From positions 2,624,001-2,688,000 of the forward strand of contig NZ_CP087719.1 in the NCBI RefSeq assembly GCF_020991085.1: a stretch of 64,000 nucleotides of DNA. The letters are read 5' to 3'. The notes under the pieces were generated by a model. It did no database searches and had not been told where the DNA came from. It worked only from the letters and a program-made list of their open reading frames with translations. Shown one piece after another: positions 53,003 through 61,556 of this stretch. The position numbers and the translations under genes are program-made. Positions within the stretch are counted from its first letter, which is position 1. Every line of letters begins with the position of its first letter. The DNA comes from Roseomonas sp. OT10. GTDB lineage: Bacteria; Pseudomonadota; Alphaproteobacteria; Acetobacterales; Acetobacteraceae.

Positions 53003-54400
53003 TCAGACGTGCTCGGCCGCCGCGGCGGCGGCCGAAGCCTCTCGCCGGGCATGGGCCTGGCTGCCCACCCCGTTGAAGAAGGCGTTCAGCAGGACGGAGG
53101 CGATGGCGGCCAGCAGGATGCCGGATTCCAGCAGCGGGTGCAGGGCATGCGGCAGGTTGCGGAAGAAGTTCGGCGCCACCAGCGGGATCATGCCGAAGCC
53201 CACCGAGACGGCGACGACGAACAGGTTGTGGCTGTTGGTGCGGAAGTCGACATTGGCCAGGATGCGCGCCCCGGTCGCCGCGACCATGCCGAACATCACC
53301 AGCCCGGCGCCGCCCAGCACCACCTGCGGCACCGCCTCCACCAGGGCGGCCATCTTCGGCAGCAGCCCCAGGATCAGCATGATGACGCCGCCCGCGACGG
53401 TCACCCAGCGGGAGCGCACCCCCGTCACCCCCACCAGCCCGACATTCTGGGAGAAGGAGGTGTAGGGGAAGGTGTTGAAGATGCCGCCCAGCAGCGTGCC
53501 CAGCCCGTCGGCGCGCAGGCCGCGGGTCAGGTCTTCCTGGGTGATGCGCTTGCCGGTGATGTCGCCCAGGGCCAGGAACATGCCCAGGGATTCGATCATC
53601 ACCACGATCATCACCACGCACATGGTGGCGATGGGGACGAGGTGGAACTGCGGCATCCCGAAATGGAAGGGCAGGATCACGTCGAACCAGGCGGCGCTGG
53701 CCACCTTCTCGAAATGCATCACCCCCAGCAGCGTCGCGAGCACCGACCCGGCGACGATGCCAAGCAGCACGGCGACGTTGGCCAGGAAGCCGCGGCCCCA
53801 CTTGATCAGCGCCAGGATCACCAGCAGCACGAAGAGCGCGATGCCGAGGCCGGTGAGCTGGGCGTAGTTCGGGTTGGCCATCTGCATCGGCACCCCGTCC
53901 ACCACCCGGGTCAGCATCGGCAGCCCGCCGCCGGCCCAGTTGATGCCCACCCGCATCAGGGAGATGCCGATCACCAGGATGATCGTCCCCGTCACCACCG
54001 GCGGGAAGAGGGGCAGCAGCCGGCTGACGAAGGGGGCGACCGCCACGCCGAAGACGCCCGCCGCGATGACCGAGCCGTAGATGCCCAGCAGCCCGATGTC
54101 GGGCGTCGCGGCCATGGAGAGCATCGGCCCCACCGCGGCGAAGGTCACGCCCATCATCACCGGCAGGCGGATGCCCACCCCGGGCAGGCCCAGGCACTGC
54201 ACCAGGGTCGCCAGGCCACAGGCGAAGAGGTCGGCGCTGATGAGGAAGGCCACCTCCTCGGGCCGCAGGTTGAGCGCCCGGCCGATGATCAACGGCACGG
54301 CGACCGCCCCGGCGTACATGACCAGAACATGCTGCAGGGCGAGCGGGATCAGCCGGGGAAGCGGGATGGGCTCATCGACCGGATGGATGGTGGCTGACAT
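53003..54400 (-). CDS. Nucleobase:cation symporter-2 family permease (xanthine/uracil type)
   Basis: A protein of 465 residues with about 12-14 membrane helices. NCS2 marks are ALQHVLVMYAGAVAVPLIIG at the start, GVRLPVMMGVTFAAVGPM-like GIRLPVMMGVTFAAVGPM, PPVVTGTIILVIGISLM, the ESLG block (MIESLGMFLALGDITG) and NTFPYTSFSQNVGLVGVTGV. QNVGLVGVTGV-type residues point to xanthine/uric-acid transporters rather than uracil. It is divergent from the M16 peptidase gene across about 260 bp. Confidence 0.92.
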   Translation of the reverse strand: MSATIHPVDEPIPLPRLIPLALQHVLVMYAGAVAVPLIIGRALNLRPEEVAFLISADLFACGLATLVQCLGLPGVGIRLPVMMGVTFAAVGPMLSMAATPDIGLLGIYGSVIAAGVFGVAVAPFVSRLLPLFPPVVTGTIILVIGISLMRVGINWAGGGLPMLTRVVDGVPMQMANPNYAQLTGLGIALFVLLVILALIKWGRGFLANVAVLLGIVAGSVLATLLGVMHFEKVASAAWFDVILPFHFGMPQFHLVPIATMCVVMIVVMIESLGMFLALGDITGKRITQEDLTRGLRADGLGTLLGGIFNTFPYTSFSQNVGLVGVTGVRSRWVTVAGGVIMLILGLLPKMAALVEAVPQVVLGGAGLVMFGMVAATGARILANVDFRTNSHNLFVVAVSVGFGMIPLVAPNFFRNLPHALHPLLESGILLAAIASVLLNAFFNGVGSQAHARREASAAAAAAEHV

Positions 54401-54661
54401 GGGTTACGAGGGTCCTTCCCGCGCGGCGGGCCCGCCCTTCCGAAACCCCGGCACCGCGCCGGCCGGCCCAAGCAATTCCCGAGCCAGATCGATGCCAAAG
54501 CGTCAGGAGCCCCTGGCCCCGGCGGGGCGGCGGCGATCCCGCCGCAGCCATGCGCGGACAGGTCGCAGCCGAGGCGGTTCGCGCCTACATTGGGGCGGAC
54601 AAACCCCCTCCGGGCAGCCGGGTCCGGCCCGCCCCACCCTGGAAAGACCGCCCCGCACCCC

Positions 54662-55939
54662 ATGACCGACGCCGTGACCGATGCCGTGCGCCTGACGCGC
54701 CTCCCCAACGGCCTGACCGTGGTCTCCGACACCATGCCCCGGGTGGAGACCGTCTCCATCGGCGCCTATGTCCATGCCGGCACCCGCGACGAGCGGGCGG
54801 AGGAGAACGGCGTCTCCCACTTCCTGGAGCACATGGCCTTCAAGGGCACGGAGCGCCGCGACGCCGCCGCCATCGCCCGCGAGATCGAGGATGTGGGCGG
54901 CCACCTGAACGCCTACACGGCGCGGGAGAACACCGCCTACTACGCCAAGGTGCTGAAGGACGACCTGCCGCTGGCGGCGGACATCCTGGGCGACATCCTG
55001 ACCCATTCCACCTTCGCCCCCGAGGAGGTGGAGCGCGAGCGCGGCGTGATCCTGCAGGAGATCGGGCAGGCCAACGACACGCCCGACGACATCGTCTTCG
55101 ACCACTTCCAGGCCACCGCCTATGGCAGCCAGGCGATGGGCCGCCCCACCCTGGGCCCCTCGGAGATCATCGAGGCGATGCCGCGCGACACGCTGCGCGC
55201 CTACATGCGCCGCCACTACGGCCCCTCCCGCATGGTGGTCGCGGCGGCCGGCGCGCTGGAGCACGGGGCGCTGGTGGAGATGGTCGGGCGCCACTTCGCC
55301 GACCTGCCCACCCCCGAGGCGCACGAGGCCGAGCCCGCGCGCTACACCGGCGGCGAGTTCCGCGAGGAGCGGGACCTCGACCAGGTCCATGTCGTGCTGG
55401 GCTTCCCCGGCCCCGGCTATGCCGACCCGATGCACTACCCGACCATGCTGCTCTCCGGCCTGCTGGGCGGCGGCATGTCCTCCCGCCTATTCCAGGAGAT
55501 CCGGGAGAAGCGGGGCCTCGTCTATTCCATCTACTCCTTCCACTCCCCCTTCCGGGACGGCGGCATGTTCGCCGTCTATGCCGGCACGGGCGAGGACCAG
55601 GCGGCCGAGCTGGTGCCGGTGACGCTGGAGGAGCTGCGGCGCGTCCAGCACGACGTGACGGAGGAGGAGCTGAACCGCGCCAAGGCACAGCTCCGCGCGT
55701 CCCTGCTCATGTCCCTGGAATCCACCGGCAGCCGCTGCGAGCAGCTCGCCCGCCAGTTGCAGGTGCATGGTCGGATCATCCCCGTCGAGGAGACCAAGGC
55801 GAAGATCGCCGCCGTGACCGTGGAGCAGGTGCAGCGCGCCGCCGCCCTGGCCTTCCGGGGCGCCCCGACCCTGGCCGCCCTCGGCCCCGCCGGGAAGGTG
55901 CCCGGCCTGCCGGCCATCGCGGAGACGCTGGCGGCATGA
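54662..55939 (+). CDS. M16-family zinc metallopeptidase (processing-peptidase-like)
   Basis: A protein of 425 residues with the inverted zinc motif HFLEH (HxxEH) in NGVSHFLEHMAFKGTERR, then NAYTARENTAYYAKVL and the second-domain GGGMSSRLFQEIREKRGLVYSIYS. The start at 54662 is chosen at the usual distance from the motif; the longer frame upstream is low-complexity. Single-subunit family members of this size degrade or process peptides, such as PqqF/mitochondrial-processing-type proteins. It overlaps the pmbA gene by an ATGA. Confidence 0.93.
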   Translation: MTDAVTDAVRLTRLPNGLTVVSDTMPRVETVSIGAYVHAGTRDERAEENGVSHFLEHMAFKGTERRDAAAIAREIEDVGGHLNAYTARENTAYYAKVLKDDLPLAADILGDILTHSTFAPEEVERERGVILQEIGQANDTPDDIVFDHFQATAYGSQAMGRPTLGPSEIIEAMPRDTLRAYMRRHYGPSRMVVAAAGALEHGALVEMVGRHFADLPTPEAHEAEPARYTGGEFREERDLDQVHVVLGFPGPGYADPMHYPTMLLSGLLGGGMSSRLFQEIREKRGLVYSIYSFHSPFRDGGMFAVYAGTGEDQAAELVPVTLEELRRVQHDVTEEELNRAKAQLRASLLMSLESTGSRCEQLARQLQVHGRIIPVEETKAKIAAVTVEQVQRAAALAFRGAPTLAALGPAGKVPGLPAIAETLAA

Positions 55940-57282
55940 GCGGCGACGGCCTCTCCCGCGGGACCCCCTCCCGCTTGGGCGACCTCGTGGCCGCCGCCCG
56001 CGCGGCCGGGGCGGATGCGGCGGATGCGCTGCTGGCGCAGGGCATGGCGCTCTCCGTCGCCCGGCGGCTGGGCAAGGTGGAGAAGGTGGAGCGGGCGGAG
56101 GGGCTGGACCTCGGCCTGCGGGTCTTCGTCGGCCGGCGGCAGGCGATCGTCTCGACCACCGACCCGGACCCGGCCGGCTTCGCCGCCCTGGCGGAGCGCG
56201 CCGTTGCCATGGCCCGCGCCGTGCCGGAGGACGCCTTCGCCGGGCTGCCCGAAGCGGTGCGCTTCGATCCGCCCGAGCTCGACCTCGCCGACCCGGCCGA
56301 GCCCGATGTCGCCGCCCTGACCGACCGTGCGGCGGCGGCGGAGGAAGCGGCGCTGGCGGTCGCCGGCGTGACCAATTCCGAGGGCGCCGAGGCCGGCTGG
56401 TCGCGCAGCGCCGTGACCCTCGTCGCCTCCAACGGCTTCGCCGGCCAGTATGCCCGGACGGGGCACAGCATCTCCGTCACCGCCCTGGCCGGGAGCGGCA
56501 CGGGAATGGAGCGGGACTACGACTGGTCCTCCACCGTCCACCTTTCCGACCTGGAGGACCCCGCGGCGCTGGGCCGCGCGGCCGGCGAGCGGGCGGTGCG
56601 GCGGCTGAACCCGACCCGCCCGGCGACGGCGCGCCGGCCCGTGGTCTACGACCCGCGCGTGGCCGGCTCGCTGCTGGGCCACCTCTCGGCGGCGATCAAC
56701 GGGGCGGCGGTGGCGCGGGGCACCACCTTCCTGGCCGGGAGGCTGGGCGAGGCGGTGATGGCGCCGGGGATCACCGTGCGCGACGACCCGACCCGGCCGC
56801 GCGGCCTGCGCTCCCGCCCCTTCGACGGCGAGGGCCAACCCGGCCGGCCGCGCGCCGTGGTGGAGGGGGGCGTGCTGACCACCTGGTTCCTCGACAGCCG
56901 CACCGCCCGGCAGCTCGGCCTCGCCACCACCGGCCATGCGTCGCGCGGGGTGTCGGGCCCGCCCTCCCCCGCCCCCAGCAACCTGTGGCTGGAGCCCGGA
57001 AGCATGTCCCCGGCCGAGCTGATGGCGGACATCGCCGAGGGGATCTACGTGACCGAGCTGATCGGCATGGGGGTGAACGGCCTGACCGGCGACTACAGCC
57101 GCGGCGCGGCGGGCTTCATGATCCGCAACGGCGCGCTGGCGGAGCCGGTCAGCGGCCTGACCATCGCCGGCACCCTGCCGCAGATCTTCCTGGCCATGAC
57201 CCCGGCGAACGACCTTCGCTTCCGCCGTGGCACGGACAGCCCCACGGTGCGGGTGGACGGGTTGACGATCGCCGGGGGCTGA
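55936..57282 (+). CDS. pmbA: PmbA/TldE-family protein
   Basis: A protein of 448 residues, of the TldD/PmbA superfamily: AEGLDLGLRVFVGRRQAIVSTTD, then RDYDWSSTVHLSDLED, GGVLTTWFLDSRTARQLG and GAAGFMIRNGALAEPVSGLT. The HExxxH zinc motif of TldD is absent, so this is the PmbA/TldE half. The TldD-TldE complex trims peptides such as microcin B17 and CcdA; the TldD partner is not in the window. It is translationally coupled (ATGA) to the M16 peptidase, so the two may handle a common peptide substrate. Confidence 0.92.
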   Translation: MSGDGLSRGTPSRLGDLVAAARAAGADAADALLAQGMALSVARRLGKVEKVERAEGLDLGLRVFVGRRQAIVSTTDPDPAGFAALAERAVAMARAVPEDAFAGLPEAVRFDPPELDLADPAEPDVAALTDRAAAAEEAALAVAGVTNSEGAEAGWSRSAVTLVASNGFAGQYARTGHSISVTALAGSGTGMERDYDWSSTVHLSDLEDPAALGRAAGERAVRRLNPTRPATARRPVVYDPRVAGSLLGHLSAAINGAAVARGTTFLAGRLGEAVMAPGITVRDDPTRPRGLRSRPFDGEGQPGRPRAVVEGGVLTTWFLDSRTARQLGLATTGHASRGVSGPPSPAPSNLWLEPGSMSPAELMADIAEGIYVTELIGMGVNGLTGDYSRGAAGFMIRNGALAEPVSGLTIAGTLPQIFLAMTPANDLRFRRGTDSPTVRVDGLTIAGG

Positions 57283-57320
57283 GCGCCCCCTCCTTCCTCC
57301 GACACGGAGGAAGAGTCGTC

Positions 57321-57617
57321 ATGACGGACAAGGTGCGCGTGGTCGCGGAATCCTGGGCCAGGCCCGGCCAGGAGGAGGCGCTGCGCGCGGTGCTGCAGGC
57401 GGCGGTGGCGCCGACCGAGGCGGAGGCCGGCTGCCTCGAATACCGGCTGCACGAGGATCTGGCGCAGCCCGGCCACTTCGTGTTCGTCGAGGAGTGGGAG
57501 AGCGCCGAGACCCTCGCCGCCCATGGCAGGACGGCGCACATCGCCGCGCTGCGCGCCGGGGCCGCGCCGCTGCTGGCGAAGCCGATGGTGGTGACGAAGC
57601 TGCGCGCGGTGGGCTGA
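57321..57617 (+). CDS. Antibiotic biosynthesis monooxygenase (ABM/YgiN) domain protein
   Basis: A 98-residue dimeric alpha/beta-barrel-type protein: VVAESWARPGQEEALRAVLQ, AGCLEYRLHEDL and FVFVEEWESAETLAAHGRTA are the ABM strands. The GGAGGAAGAG ribosome site is strong. YgiN-type members are quinol monooxygenases. It lies 38 bp after pmbA and converges on the lactate-dehydrogenase-like gene, with a hairpin in between. Confidence 0.9.
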   Translation: MTDKVRVVAESWARPGQEEALRAVLQAAVAPTEAEAGCLEYRLHEDLAQPGHFVFVEEWESAETLAAHGRTAHIAALRAGAAPLLAKPMVVTKLRAVG

Positions 57618-57631
57618 TCGCGGCCGGCCGG

Positions 57632-57654
57632 CCCCCGGGGCCGCGCCCCGGGGG
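57632..57654. terminator. Bidirectional hairpin between ABM and lldD-like genes
   Basis: Perfect ten-base arms CCCCCGGGGC and GCCCCGGGGG around a CGC loop, 15 bases after the ABM stop and 13 bases before the lldD stop. It is likely to end both convergent transcripts; it lacks T-runs. Confidence 0.5.
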
Positions 57655-57666
57655 TGCCGGCCCCCG

Positions 57667-58854
57667 TCAGGCGGCGACCTGGCGCCCGCCGCCGGGCCGC
57701 ACCACGTCGTCGGACTTCGGCTTGTACAGCACCTCCGACGTCACCTCGCGCACGTCGCGCGTGCCGGTGAGCGCCATCGAGACGTCCAGCTCCTTGCGGA
57801 TGATGTTCAGCGCCTCGGTGACGCCCGCCTGCCCGCCGGCGGCCAGGCCGTAGAGCCAGGCCTTGCCGATCATGCAGCTCCTGGCGCCCAGGGCGAGCGC
57901 CTTCAGCACGTCCTGGCCGGAGCGCACGCCGCCGTCGAACATCACCTCGATCTTGTCGCCCACCGCCTCGGCGATGGAGGGGAGGACGGAGATGGAGGAG
58001 GGCGCGCCGTCGAGCTGCCGCCCGCCATGGTTGGAGACGACCAGCGCATCGGCGCCCGTATCGGCGGCGATCTTCGCGTCGTCCACGTCCAGCACGCCCT
58101 TCAGGATCAGCTTGCCCGGCCAGAGGGAGCGGATCCAGGCCACGTCCTTCCAGCTCAGCGAAGGATCGAACTGCCCGGCGATCCACTGGCTCAGCGTGGT
58201 GAGGTTGTTGCCGCCCTGGACGAACTCGGCGAGGTTGCCGAAGCTCTTGCGCTTGCCGCGCAGCACCTTCATCGCCCAGATCGGCTTGGTCGCCACGTCC
58301 AACGCGTTCCTCACCGTCAGCTTCGGCGGCACGGCGAGGCCGTTCTTGATGTCCTGGTGCCGCTGGCCCTGGATCTGGAGGTCGAGCGTCAGCACGAGCG
58401 CCGAGCACTTCGCCGCGATCGCCCGCTCCACCAGCGACTTCGCGAAGCCGCGGTCGCGCATGACGTAGAGCTGGAACCAGAAGGGCTTGTCCACCGCGCC
58501 CGCCACGTCCTCGATCGAGCAGATGGACATGGTGGAGAGGGTGAAGGGAATGCCGAAGGCCTGGGCCGCCCGCGCGCCCAGGATCTCGCCATCCGCGTGG
58601 AACAGGCCGGTCAGCCCGGTGGGGGCGATGGCCACGGGCATGCTCACCGGCTCGCCCAGCATGGTGGTGGAGAGGTTGCGGTCGGAGACGTCGATCATCA
58701 CCCGCTGGCGCAGCTTCAGCGCCGCCAGATCCTCGCGGTTCGCGCGGTAGGTCGCCTCGTCATAGGAGCCGCGGTCGGCATAGTCGAAGATCGCGCGCGG
58801 GATGTTGCGCTTGGCGCGCTGGCGCAGGTCCTCGATGTTGGTGGCCGGCGGCAT
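57667..58854 (-). CDS. lldD: FMN-dependent alpha-hydroxy-acid dehydrogenase (L-lactate dehydrogenase type)
   Basis: A protein of 395 residues. It opens NIEDLRQRAKRNIPRAIFDYADRGSYDE, has MPVAIAPTGLTGLFHADGE, LVLTLDLQIQGQRH, the catalytic SNHGGRQLDGAPSS (His as base) and VMFDGGVRSGQDVLKALALGA for FMN. It is the LldD/glycolate-oxidase fold; lactate, glycolate or mandelate are possible. The AGGAGGAATCG ribosome site is strong. It is divergent from the FadR-type regulator, which probably controls it. Confidence 0.9.
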   Translation of the reverse strand: MPPATNIEDLRQRAKRNIPRAIFDYADRGSYDEATYRANREDLAALKLRQRVMIDVSDRNLSTTMLGEPVSMPVAIAPTGLTGLFHADGEILGARAAQAFGIPFTLSTMSICSIEDVAGAVDKPFWFQLYVMRDRGFAKSLVERAIAAKCSALVLTLDLQIQGQRHQDIKNGLAVPPKLTVRNALDVATKPIWAMKVLRGKRKSFGNLAEFVQGGNNLTTLSQWIAGQFDPSLSWKDVAWIRSLWPGKLILKGVLDVDDAKIAADTGADALVVSNHGGRQLDGAPSSISVLPSIAEAVGDKIEVMFDGGVRSGQDVLKALALGARSCMIGKAWLYGLAAGGQAGVTEALNIIRKELDVSMALTGTRDVREVTSEVLYKPKSDDVVRPGGGRQVAA

Positions 58855-58899
58855 GGGCGATTCCTCCTGGCGACGCGGGGCCGGTGCGGGCCGGCACGA

Positions 58900-58922
58900 A
58901 TTGGTTATATGTTTTTACCAAT
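58900..58922. promoter_or_regulatory. GntR/PdhR-type operator candidate
   Basis: Half sites ATTGGT and ACCAAT, an exact inverted pair, lie 46 bp upstream of the lldD-like start and 83 bp before the regulator start. The half sites equal those of the PdhR/LldR family (ATTGGT-3-ACCAAT) but the spacer is 11 instead of 3 bases. Confidence 0.5.
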
Positions 58923-59004
58923 CCTGTCCATGGTCAAATCACTTACCCAAGACTACTCTCCGCATGCCCCGGCCTCGGCCGGGCCGCAGCGCCGGGAGAC
59001 GACG

Positions 59005-59769
59005 ATGCTCGAACCGATCCGCCCTCCTGCCCTGGCCGATCTCGTGGCGGAACGGCTGGAGCGGCTGATCCTGGAAGGCGCGCTGGGGCCGGGCGAGAAG
59101 CTCGCCCCCGAGCGGGAGCTGTCGGAGAAGCTGGGCGTCTCCCGCCCCTCGCTGCGCGAGGCGCTGGACCGGCTGGAGCGCAAGGGGCTGGTGGAGACCG
59201 GGCGCGGCGGCACGGTGGTGGCGCAGTTCCTCTCCCCCCTCGCCTCGCCGCTGGCCGCGCTGCTCAGCACCGACGGGCGCGTGGCGGAGGACTATTTCGA
59301 GTACCGCAGGCTGCTGGAGCCGCAGGCCGCGCAGCTCGCGGCCCAGCGCGCCACGCCGCCCGACCGCGAGGCCCTGGCCGACTGCCTGGCGCAGATGCAG
59401 GCGGCCCATACCGCCGCGGACCCGGCGGCCGAGGCTGCGGCCGATACGCGCCTGCACCTTCTGATCACCGAATCGTCGCACAACCTGGTCCTGCTGCACG
59501 TGCAGCGCGTCTTCTCCGACCTGCTCCGCGGCGGGATCCTGAGCAGCCGCGAGCAGTTCTTCCACCGCGACACGGTGCGCGACGCGCTGCTGGCGCAGCA
59601 CCGCGCCATCGGCGAGGCGATCCTGGCCGGCCGGGCGGAGGCGGCCGAGGCGGCCATGCGCGAGCACATCGCCTTCACCGCCGCGGTCTTCCACGAGCTG
59701 CGGCAGCAGGAATCGCGCCTGTCGGAATCCCTGCGCAAGCTCGGCCGCGGCGAGATGCTCGCGGGCTGA
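59005..59769 (+). CDS. FadR-subfamily GntR transcriptional regulator (LldR-like)
   Basis: A protein of 254 residues. The winged HTH is VAERLERLILEGALGPGEKLAP, then RELSEKLGVSRPSLREALDRLERKGLVET (residues about 12-67), followed by the FCD ligand domain (YRRLLEPQAAQLAAQRA; HRAIGEAILAGRAEAAEAAM). Members bind acyl or hydroxy acids such as lactate or glycolate. Its divergent position from the lldD-like gene, with an inverted repeat in between, indicates it controls that gene and itself. The start at 59005 has GGGAGACGACG upstream. Confidence 0.9.
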   Translation: MLEPIRPPALADLVAERLERLILEGALGPGEKLAPERELSEKLGVSRPSLREALDRLERKGLVETGRGGTVVAQFLSPLASPLAALLSTDGRVAEDYFEYRRLLEPQAAQLAAQRATPPDREALADCLAQMQAAHTAADPAAEAAADTRLHLLITESSHNLVLLHVQRVFSDLLRGGILSSREQFFHRDTVRDALLAQHRAIGEAILAGRAEAAEAAMREHIAFTAAVFHELRQQESRLSESLRKLGRGEMLAG

Positions 59770-59838
59770 CCCGGCCCGCGCCGCACCCCGCGCGGCCTGC
59801 CGCGGCCGGGCGCCGGCGCCCGCCGGCCCTCTGGCGGG

Positions 59839-61437
59839 CTACTCCACGCGGACCTCGCGGACCTGCACCTGGTTGTCGGCGCGGTGGGCGACCTCCACGC
59901 CGCGGCGGACCCCCCAGGGGATCATGATGTGGTAGAGCGGGATATGGCCCAGCTCCGCATTGTGCAGGGCATGGGCCTCGCGGATCAGGCCGCGCCGCGT
60001 CTCTGCGTCCGGCTCGGCCTCCACCCGCCGCACCAGCTCGTCGAAGCGCGGATTCGACCAGCCGCCGGCATTCCAGGAGGAACTGCCGGCCATCCCGCGC
60101 GACGCCATGACGCCGCGCATGGTGTAGAGCGCGTCGAAGGTCGGCACGCCCCAGGACAGGCCGTAGAAGGTGGCCTCGCGCCGGGTCAGGCGGCCGAGGT
60201 AGATGGTGTTGGGCGTCAGGTTCAGGTTCACCCGGATGCCGACCTGGGCCAGCATCGCCGTCGCCGCCTGGCACGCCTCGTCATAGGTGCCGACGGGACA
60301 GTCCAGCGTGACGGAGAAGCCGTCCGGATAGCCCGCCTCCGCCAGCAGCCGCTTCGCGCGGTCGCGGTCGTAGGGCAGGCGCCGGTCCGTCTCCTCGCTC
60401 CAGCCGTTGACGAACTGGGTCCACATGGAGCCGGTGGGCACGGCCTGGCCGCGCAGGGTGCGGCTGCGCATCGCGTTCATGTCGATGGCATGGGCGATGG
60501 CCTGCCGCACCCGGAGATCCTTGAAGGGATTGCGCCCGCGCGCGTCGGAGCCGGGCAGCTCCTCCAGCTCCTGGTTCATGCCGAGGAAGACCGTGCGGTT
60601 CTCCTGCCCGTCCAGCACGCGCAGGTTGGGCTGGCGGCGGATGCGCTCCACGTCCTGGGCGGGCACGACATGCACCATGTCCACCTCGCCGGAGAGGAGG
60701 GCCGCCACCCGTGTCGCATCGGCATTCAGGATGATGTGCCGGTACTCGGCCACGTTGCCGCGACCGACGCCGGCCGCCGCCCCCCACCAGGCCGGGTTGC
60801 GCGCCATCACCGTGCGCTGGTCCACCTCCCGGCTCCGGATCGCATAGGGACCGGTGCCGTTGGCGTTGCGGGCGGCGAAGGTCTCCTCGCGCTGACCGAA
60901 ATTCTGCGGCACCTGGGCGCGGTTCGCCTCGGCCCAGGCGCGCGAGACCATCAGCACCCGCGTCAGCTTGTCCGGCAGCGCCGCGTCGGGAACCCGGGTG
61001 ACCAGGTCCACGGTCAGCCGGTCCACGGGCTCCGCCCGCTCCAGCGTGTCGACGTAGATGCCGTAGTTGCTCGTCGGCGCCTTGGCGCGGGCGATGGAGA
61101 AGGCCACGTCCTCGGCCGTGAAGGGCTCGCCGCCCTGGAAGCGCACCCCGTCGCGCAGGGTGAAGCGCCAGCGGGTCGGCTCCACCTGCCGCCAGGCGGT
61201 GGCGAGGCCGGGCTCCACCTTCAGGTCGTCGCCGCGGTTCACCAGCGGCTCGTAGATCTGGCCCACCACCAGATAGGTGAAGAGCGCGTTGGTCGCGTGC
61301 GGATCGAGCGTCGCCGCGTCCGAGCTGGTCGCCAGGCGGAAGACCTTGCCGACGGGCGCGGAGGCGGGTGCCTGGGCGGCGGCGGTCCCGGCCAGGAGGG
61401 CCAGGGCGGCGCAGGCAGCGGGCAGGCGTGGCGTCAT
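59839..61437 (-). CDS. Dipeptide/oligopeptide-type ABC substrate-binding protein (family 5)
   Basis: A protein of 532 residues with a signal peptide (LPAACAALALLAGTAAAQ) starting at 61437, which has CAGGAC-like sequence upstream. The SBP_bac_5 motif is FRLATSSDAATLDPHATNAL, with YEPLVNRGDDLKVEPGLAT, LRDGVRFQGGEPFTAEDVAFS, NPFKDLRVRQAIAHAID and GWSNPRFDELVRR. It binds peptides, nickel, glutathione or other ligands; DppBCDF permeases are not in view. The longer frame to 61497 is not needed. Confidence 0.93.
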   Translation of the reverse strand: MTPRLPAACAALALLAGTAAAQAPASAPVGKVFRLATSSDAATLDPHATNALFTYLVVGQIYEPLVNRGDDLKVEPGLATAWRQVEPTRWRFTLRDGVRFQGGEPFTAEDVAFSIARAKAPTSNYGIYVDTLERAEPVDRLTVDLVTRVPDAALPDKLTRVLMVSRAWAEANRAQVPQNFGQREETFAARNANGTGPYAIRSREVDQRTVMARNPAWWGAAAGVGRGNVAEYRHIILNADATRVAALLSGEVDMVHVVPAQDVERIRRQPNLRVLDGQENRTVFLGMNQELEELPGSDARGRNPFKDLRVRQAIAHAIDMNAMRSRTLRGQAVPTGSMWTQFVNGWSEETDRRLPYDRDRAKRLLAEAGYPDGFSVTLDCPVGTYDEACQAATAMLAQVGIRVNLNLTPNTIYLGRLTRREATFYGLSWGVPTFDALYTMRGVMASRGMAGSSSWNAGGWSNPRFDELVRRVEAEPDAETRRGLIREAHALHNAELGHIPLYHIMIPWGVRRGVEVAHRADNQVQVREVRVE

Positions 61438-61556
61438 GCCGGGGGGTGTCCTGGAGGAAGGGTTGGCGGGCGCAAGGTCCGGACCAGGGTGATGCAACCC
61501 GGGCCCACCTGCACTATATTACAGGCATGTCAGATTTCCTTCGGGAGCAACGATCC

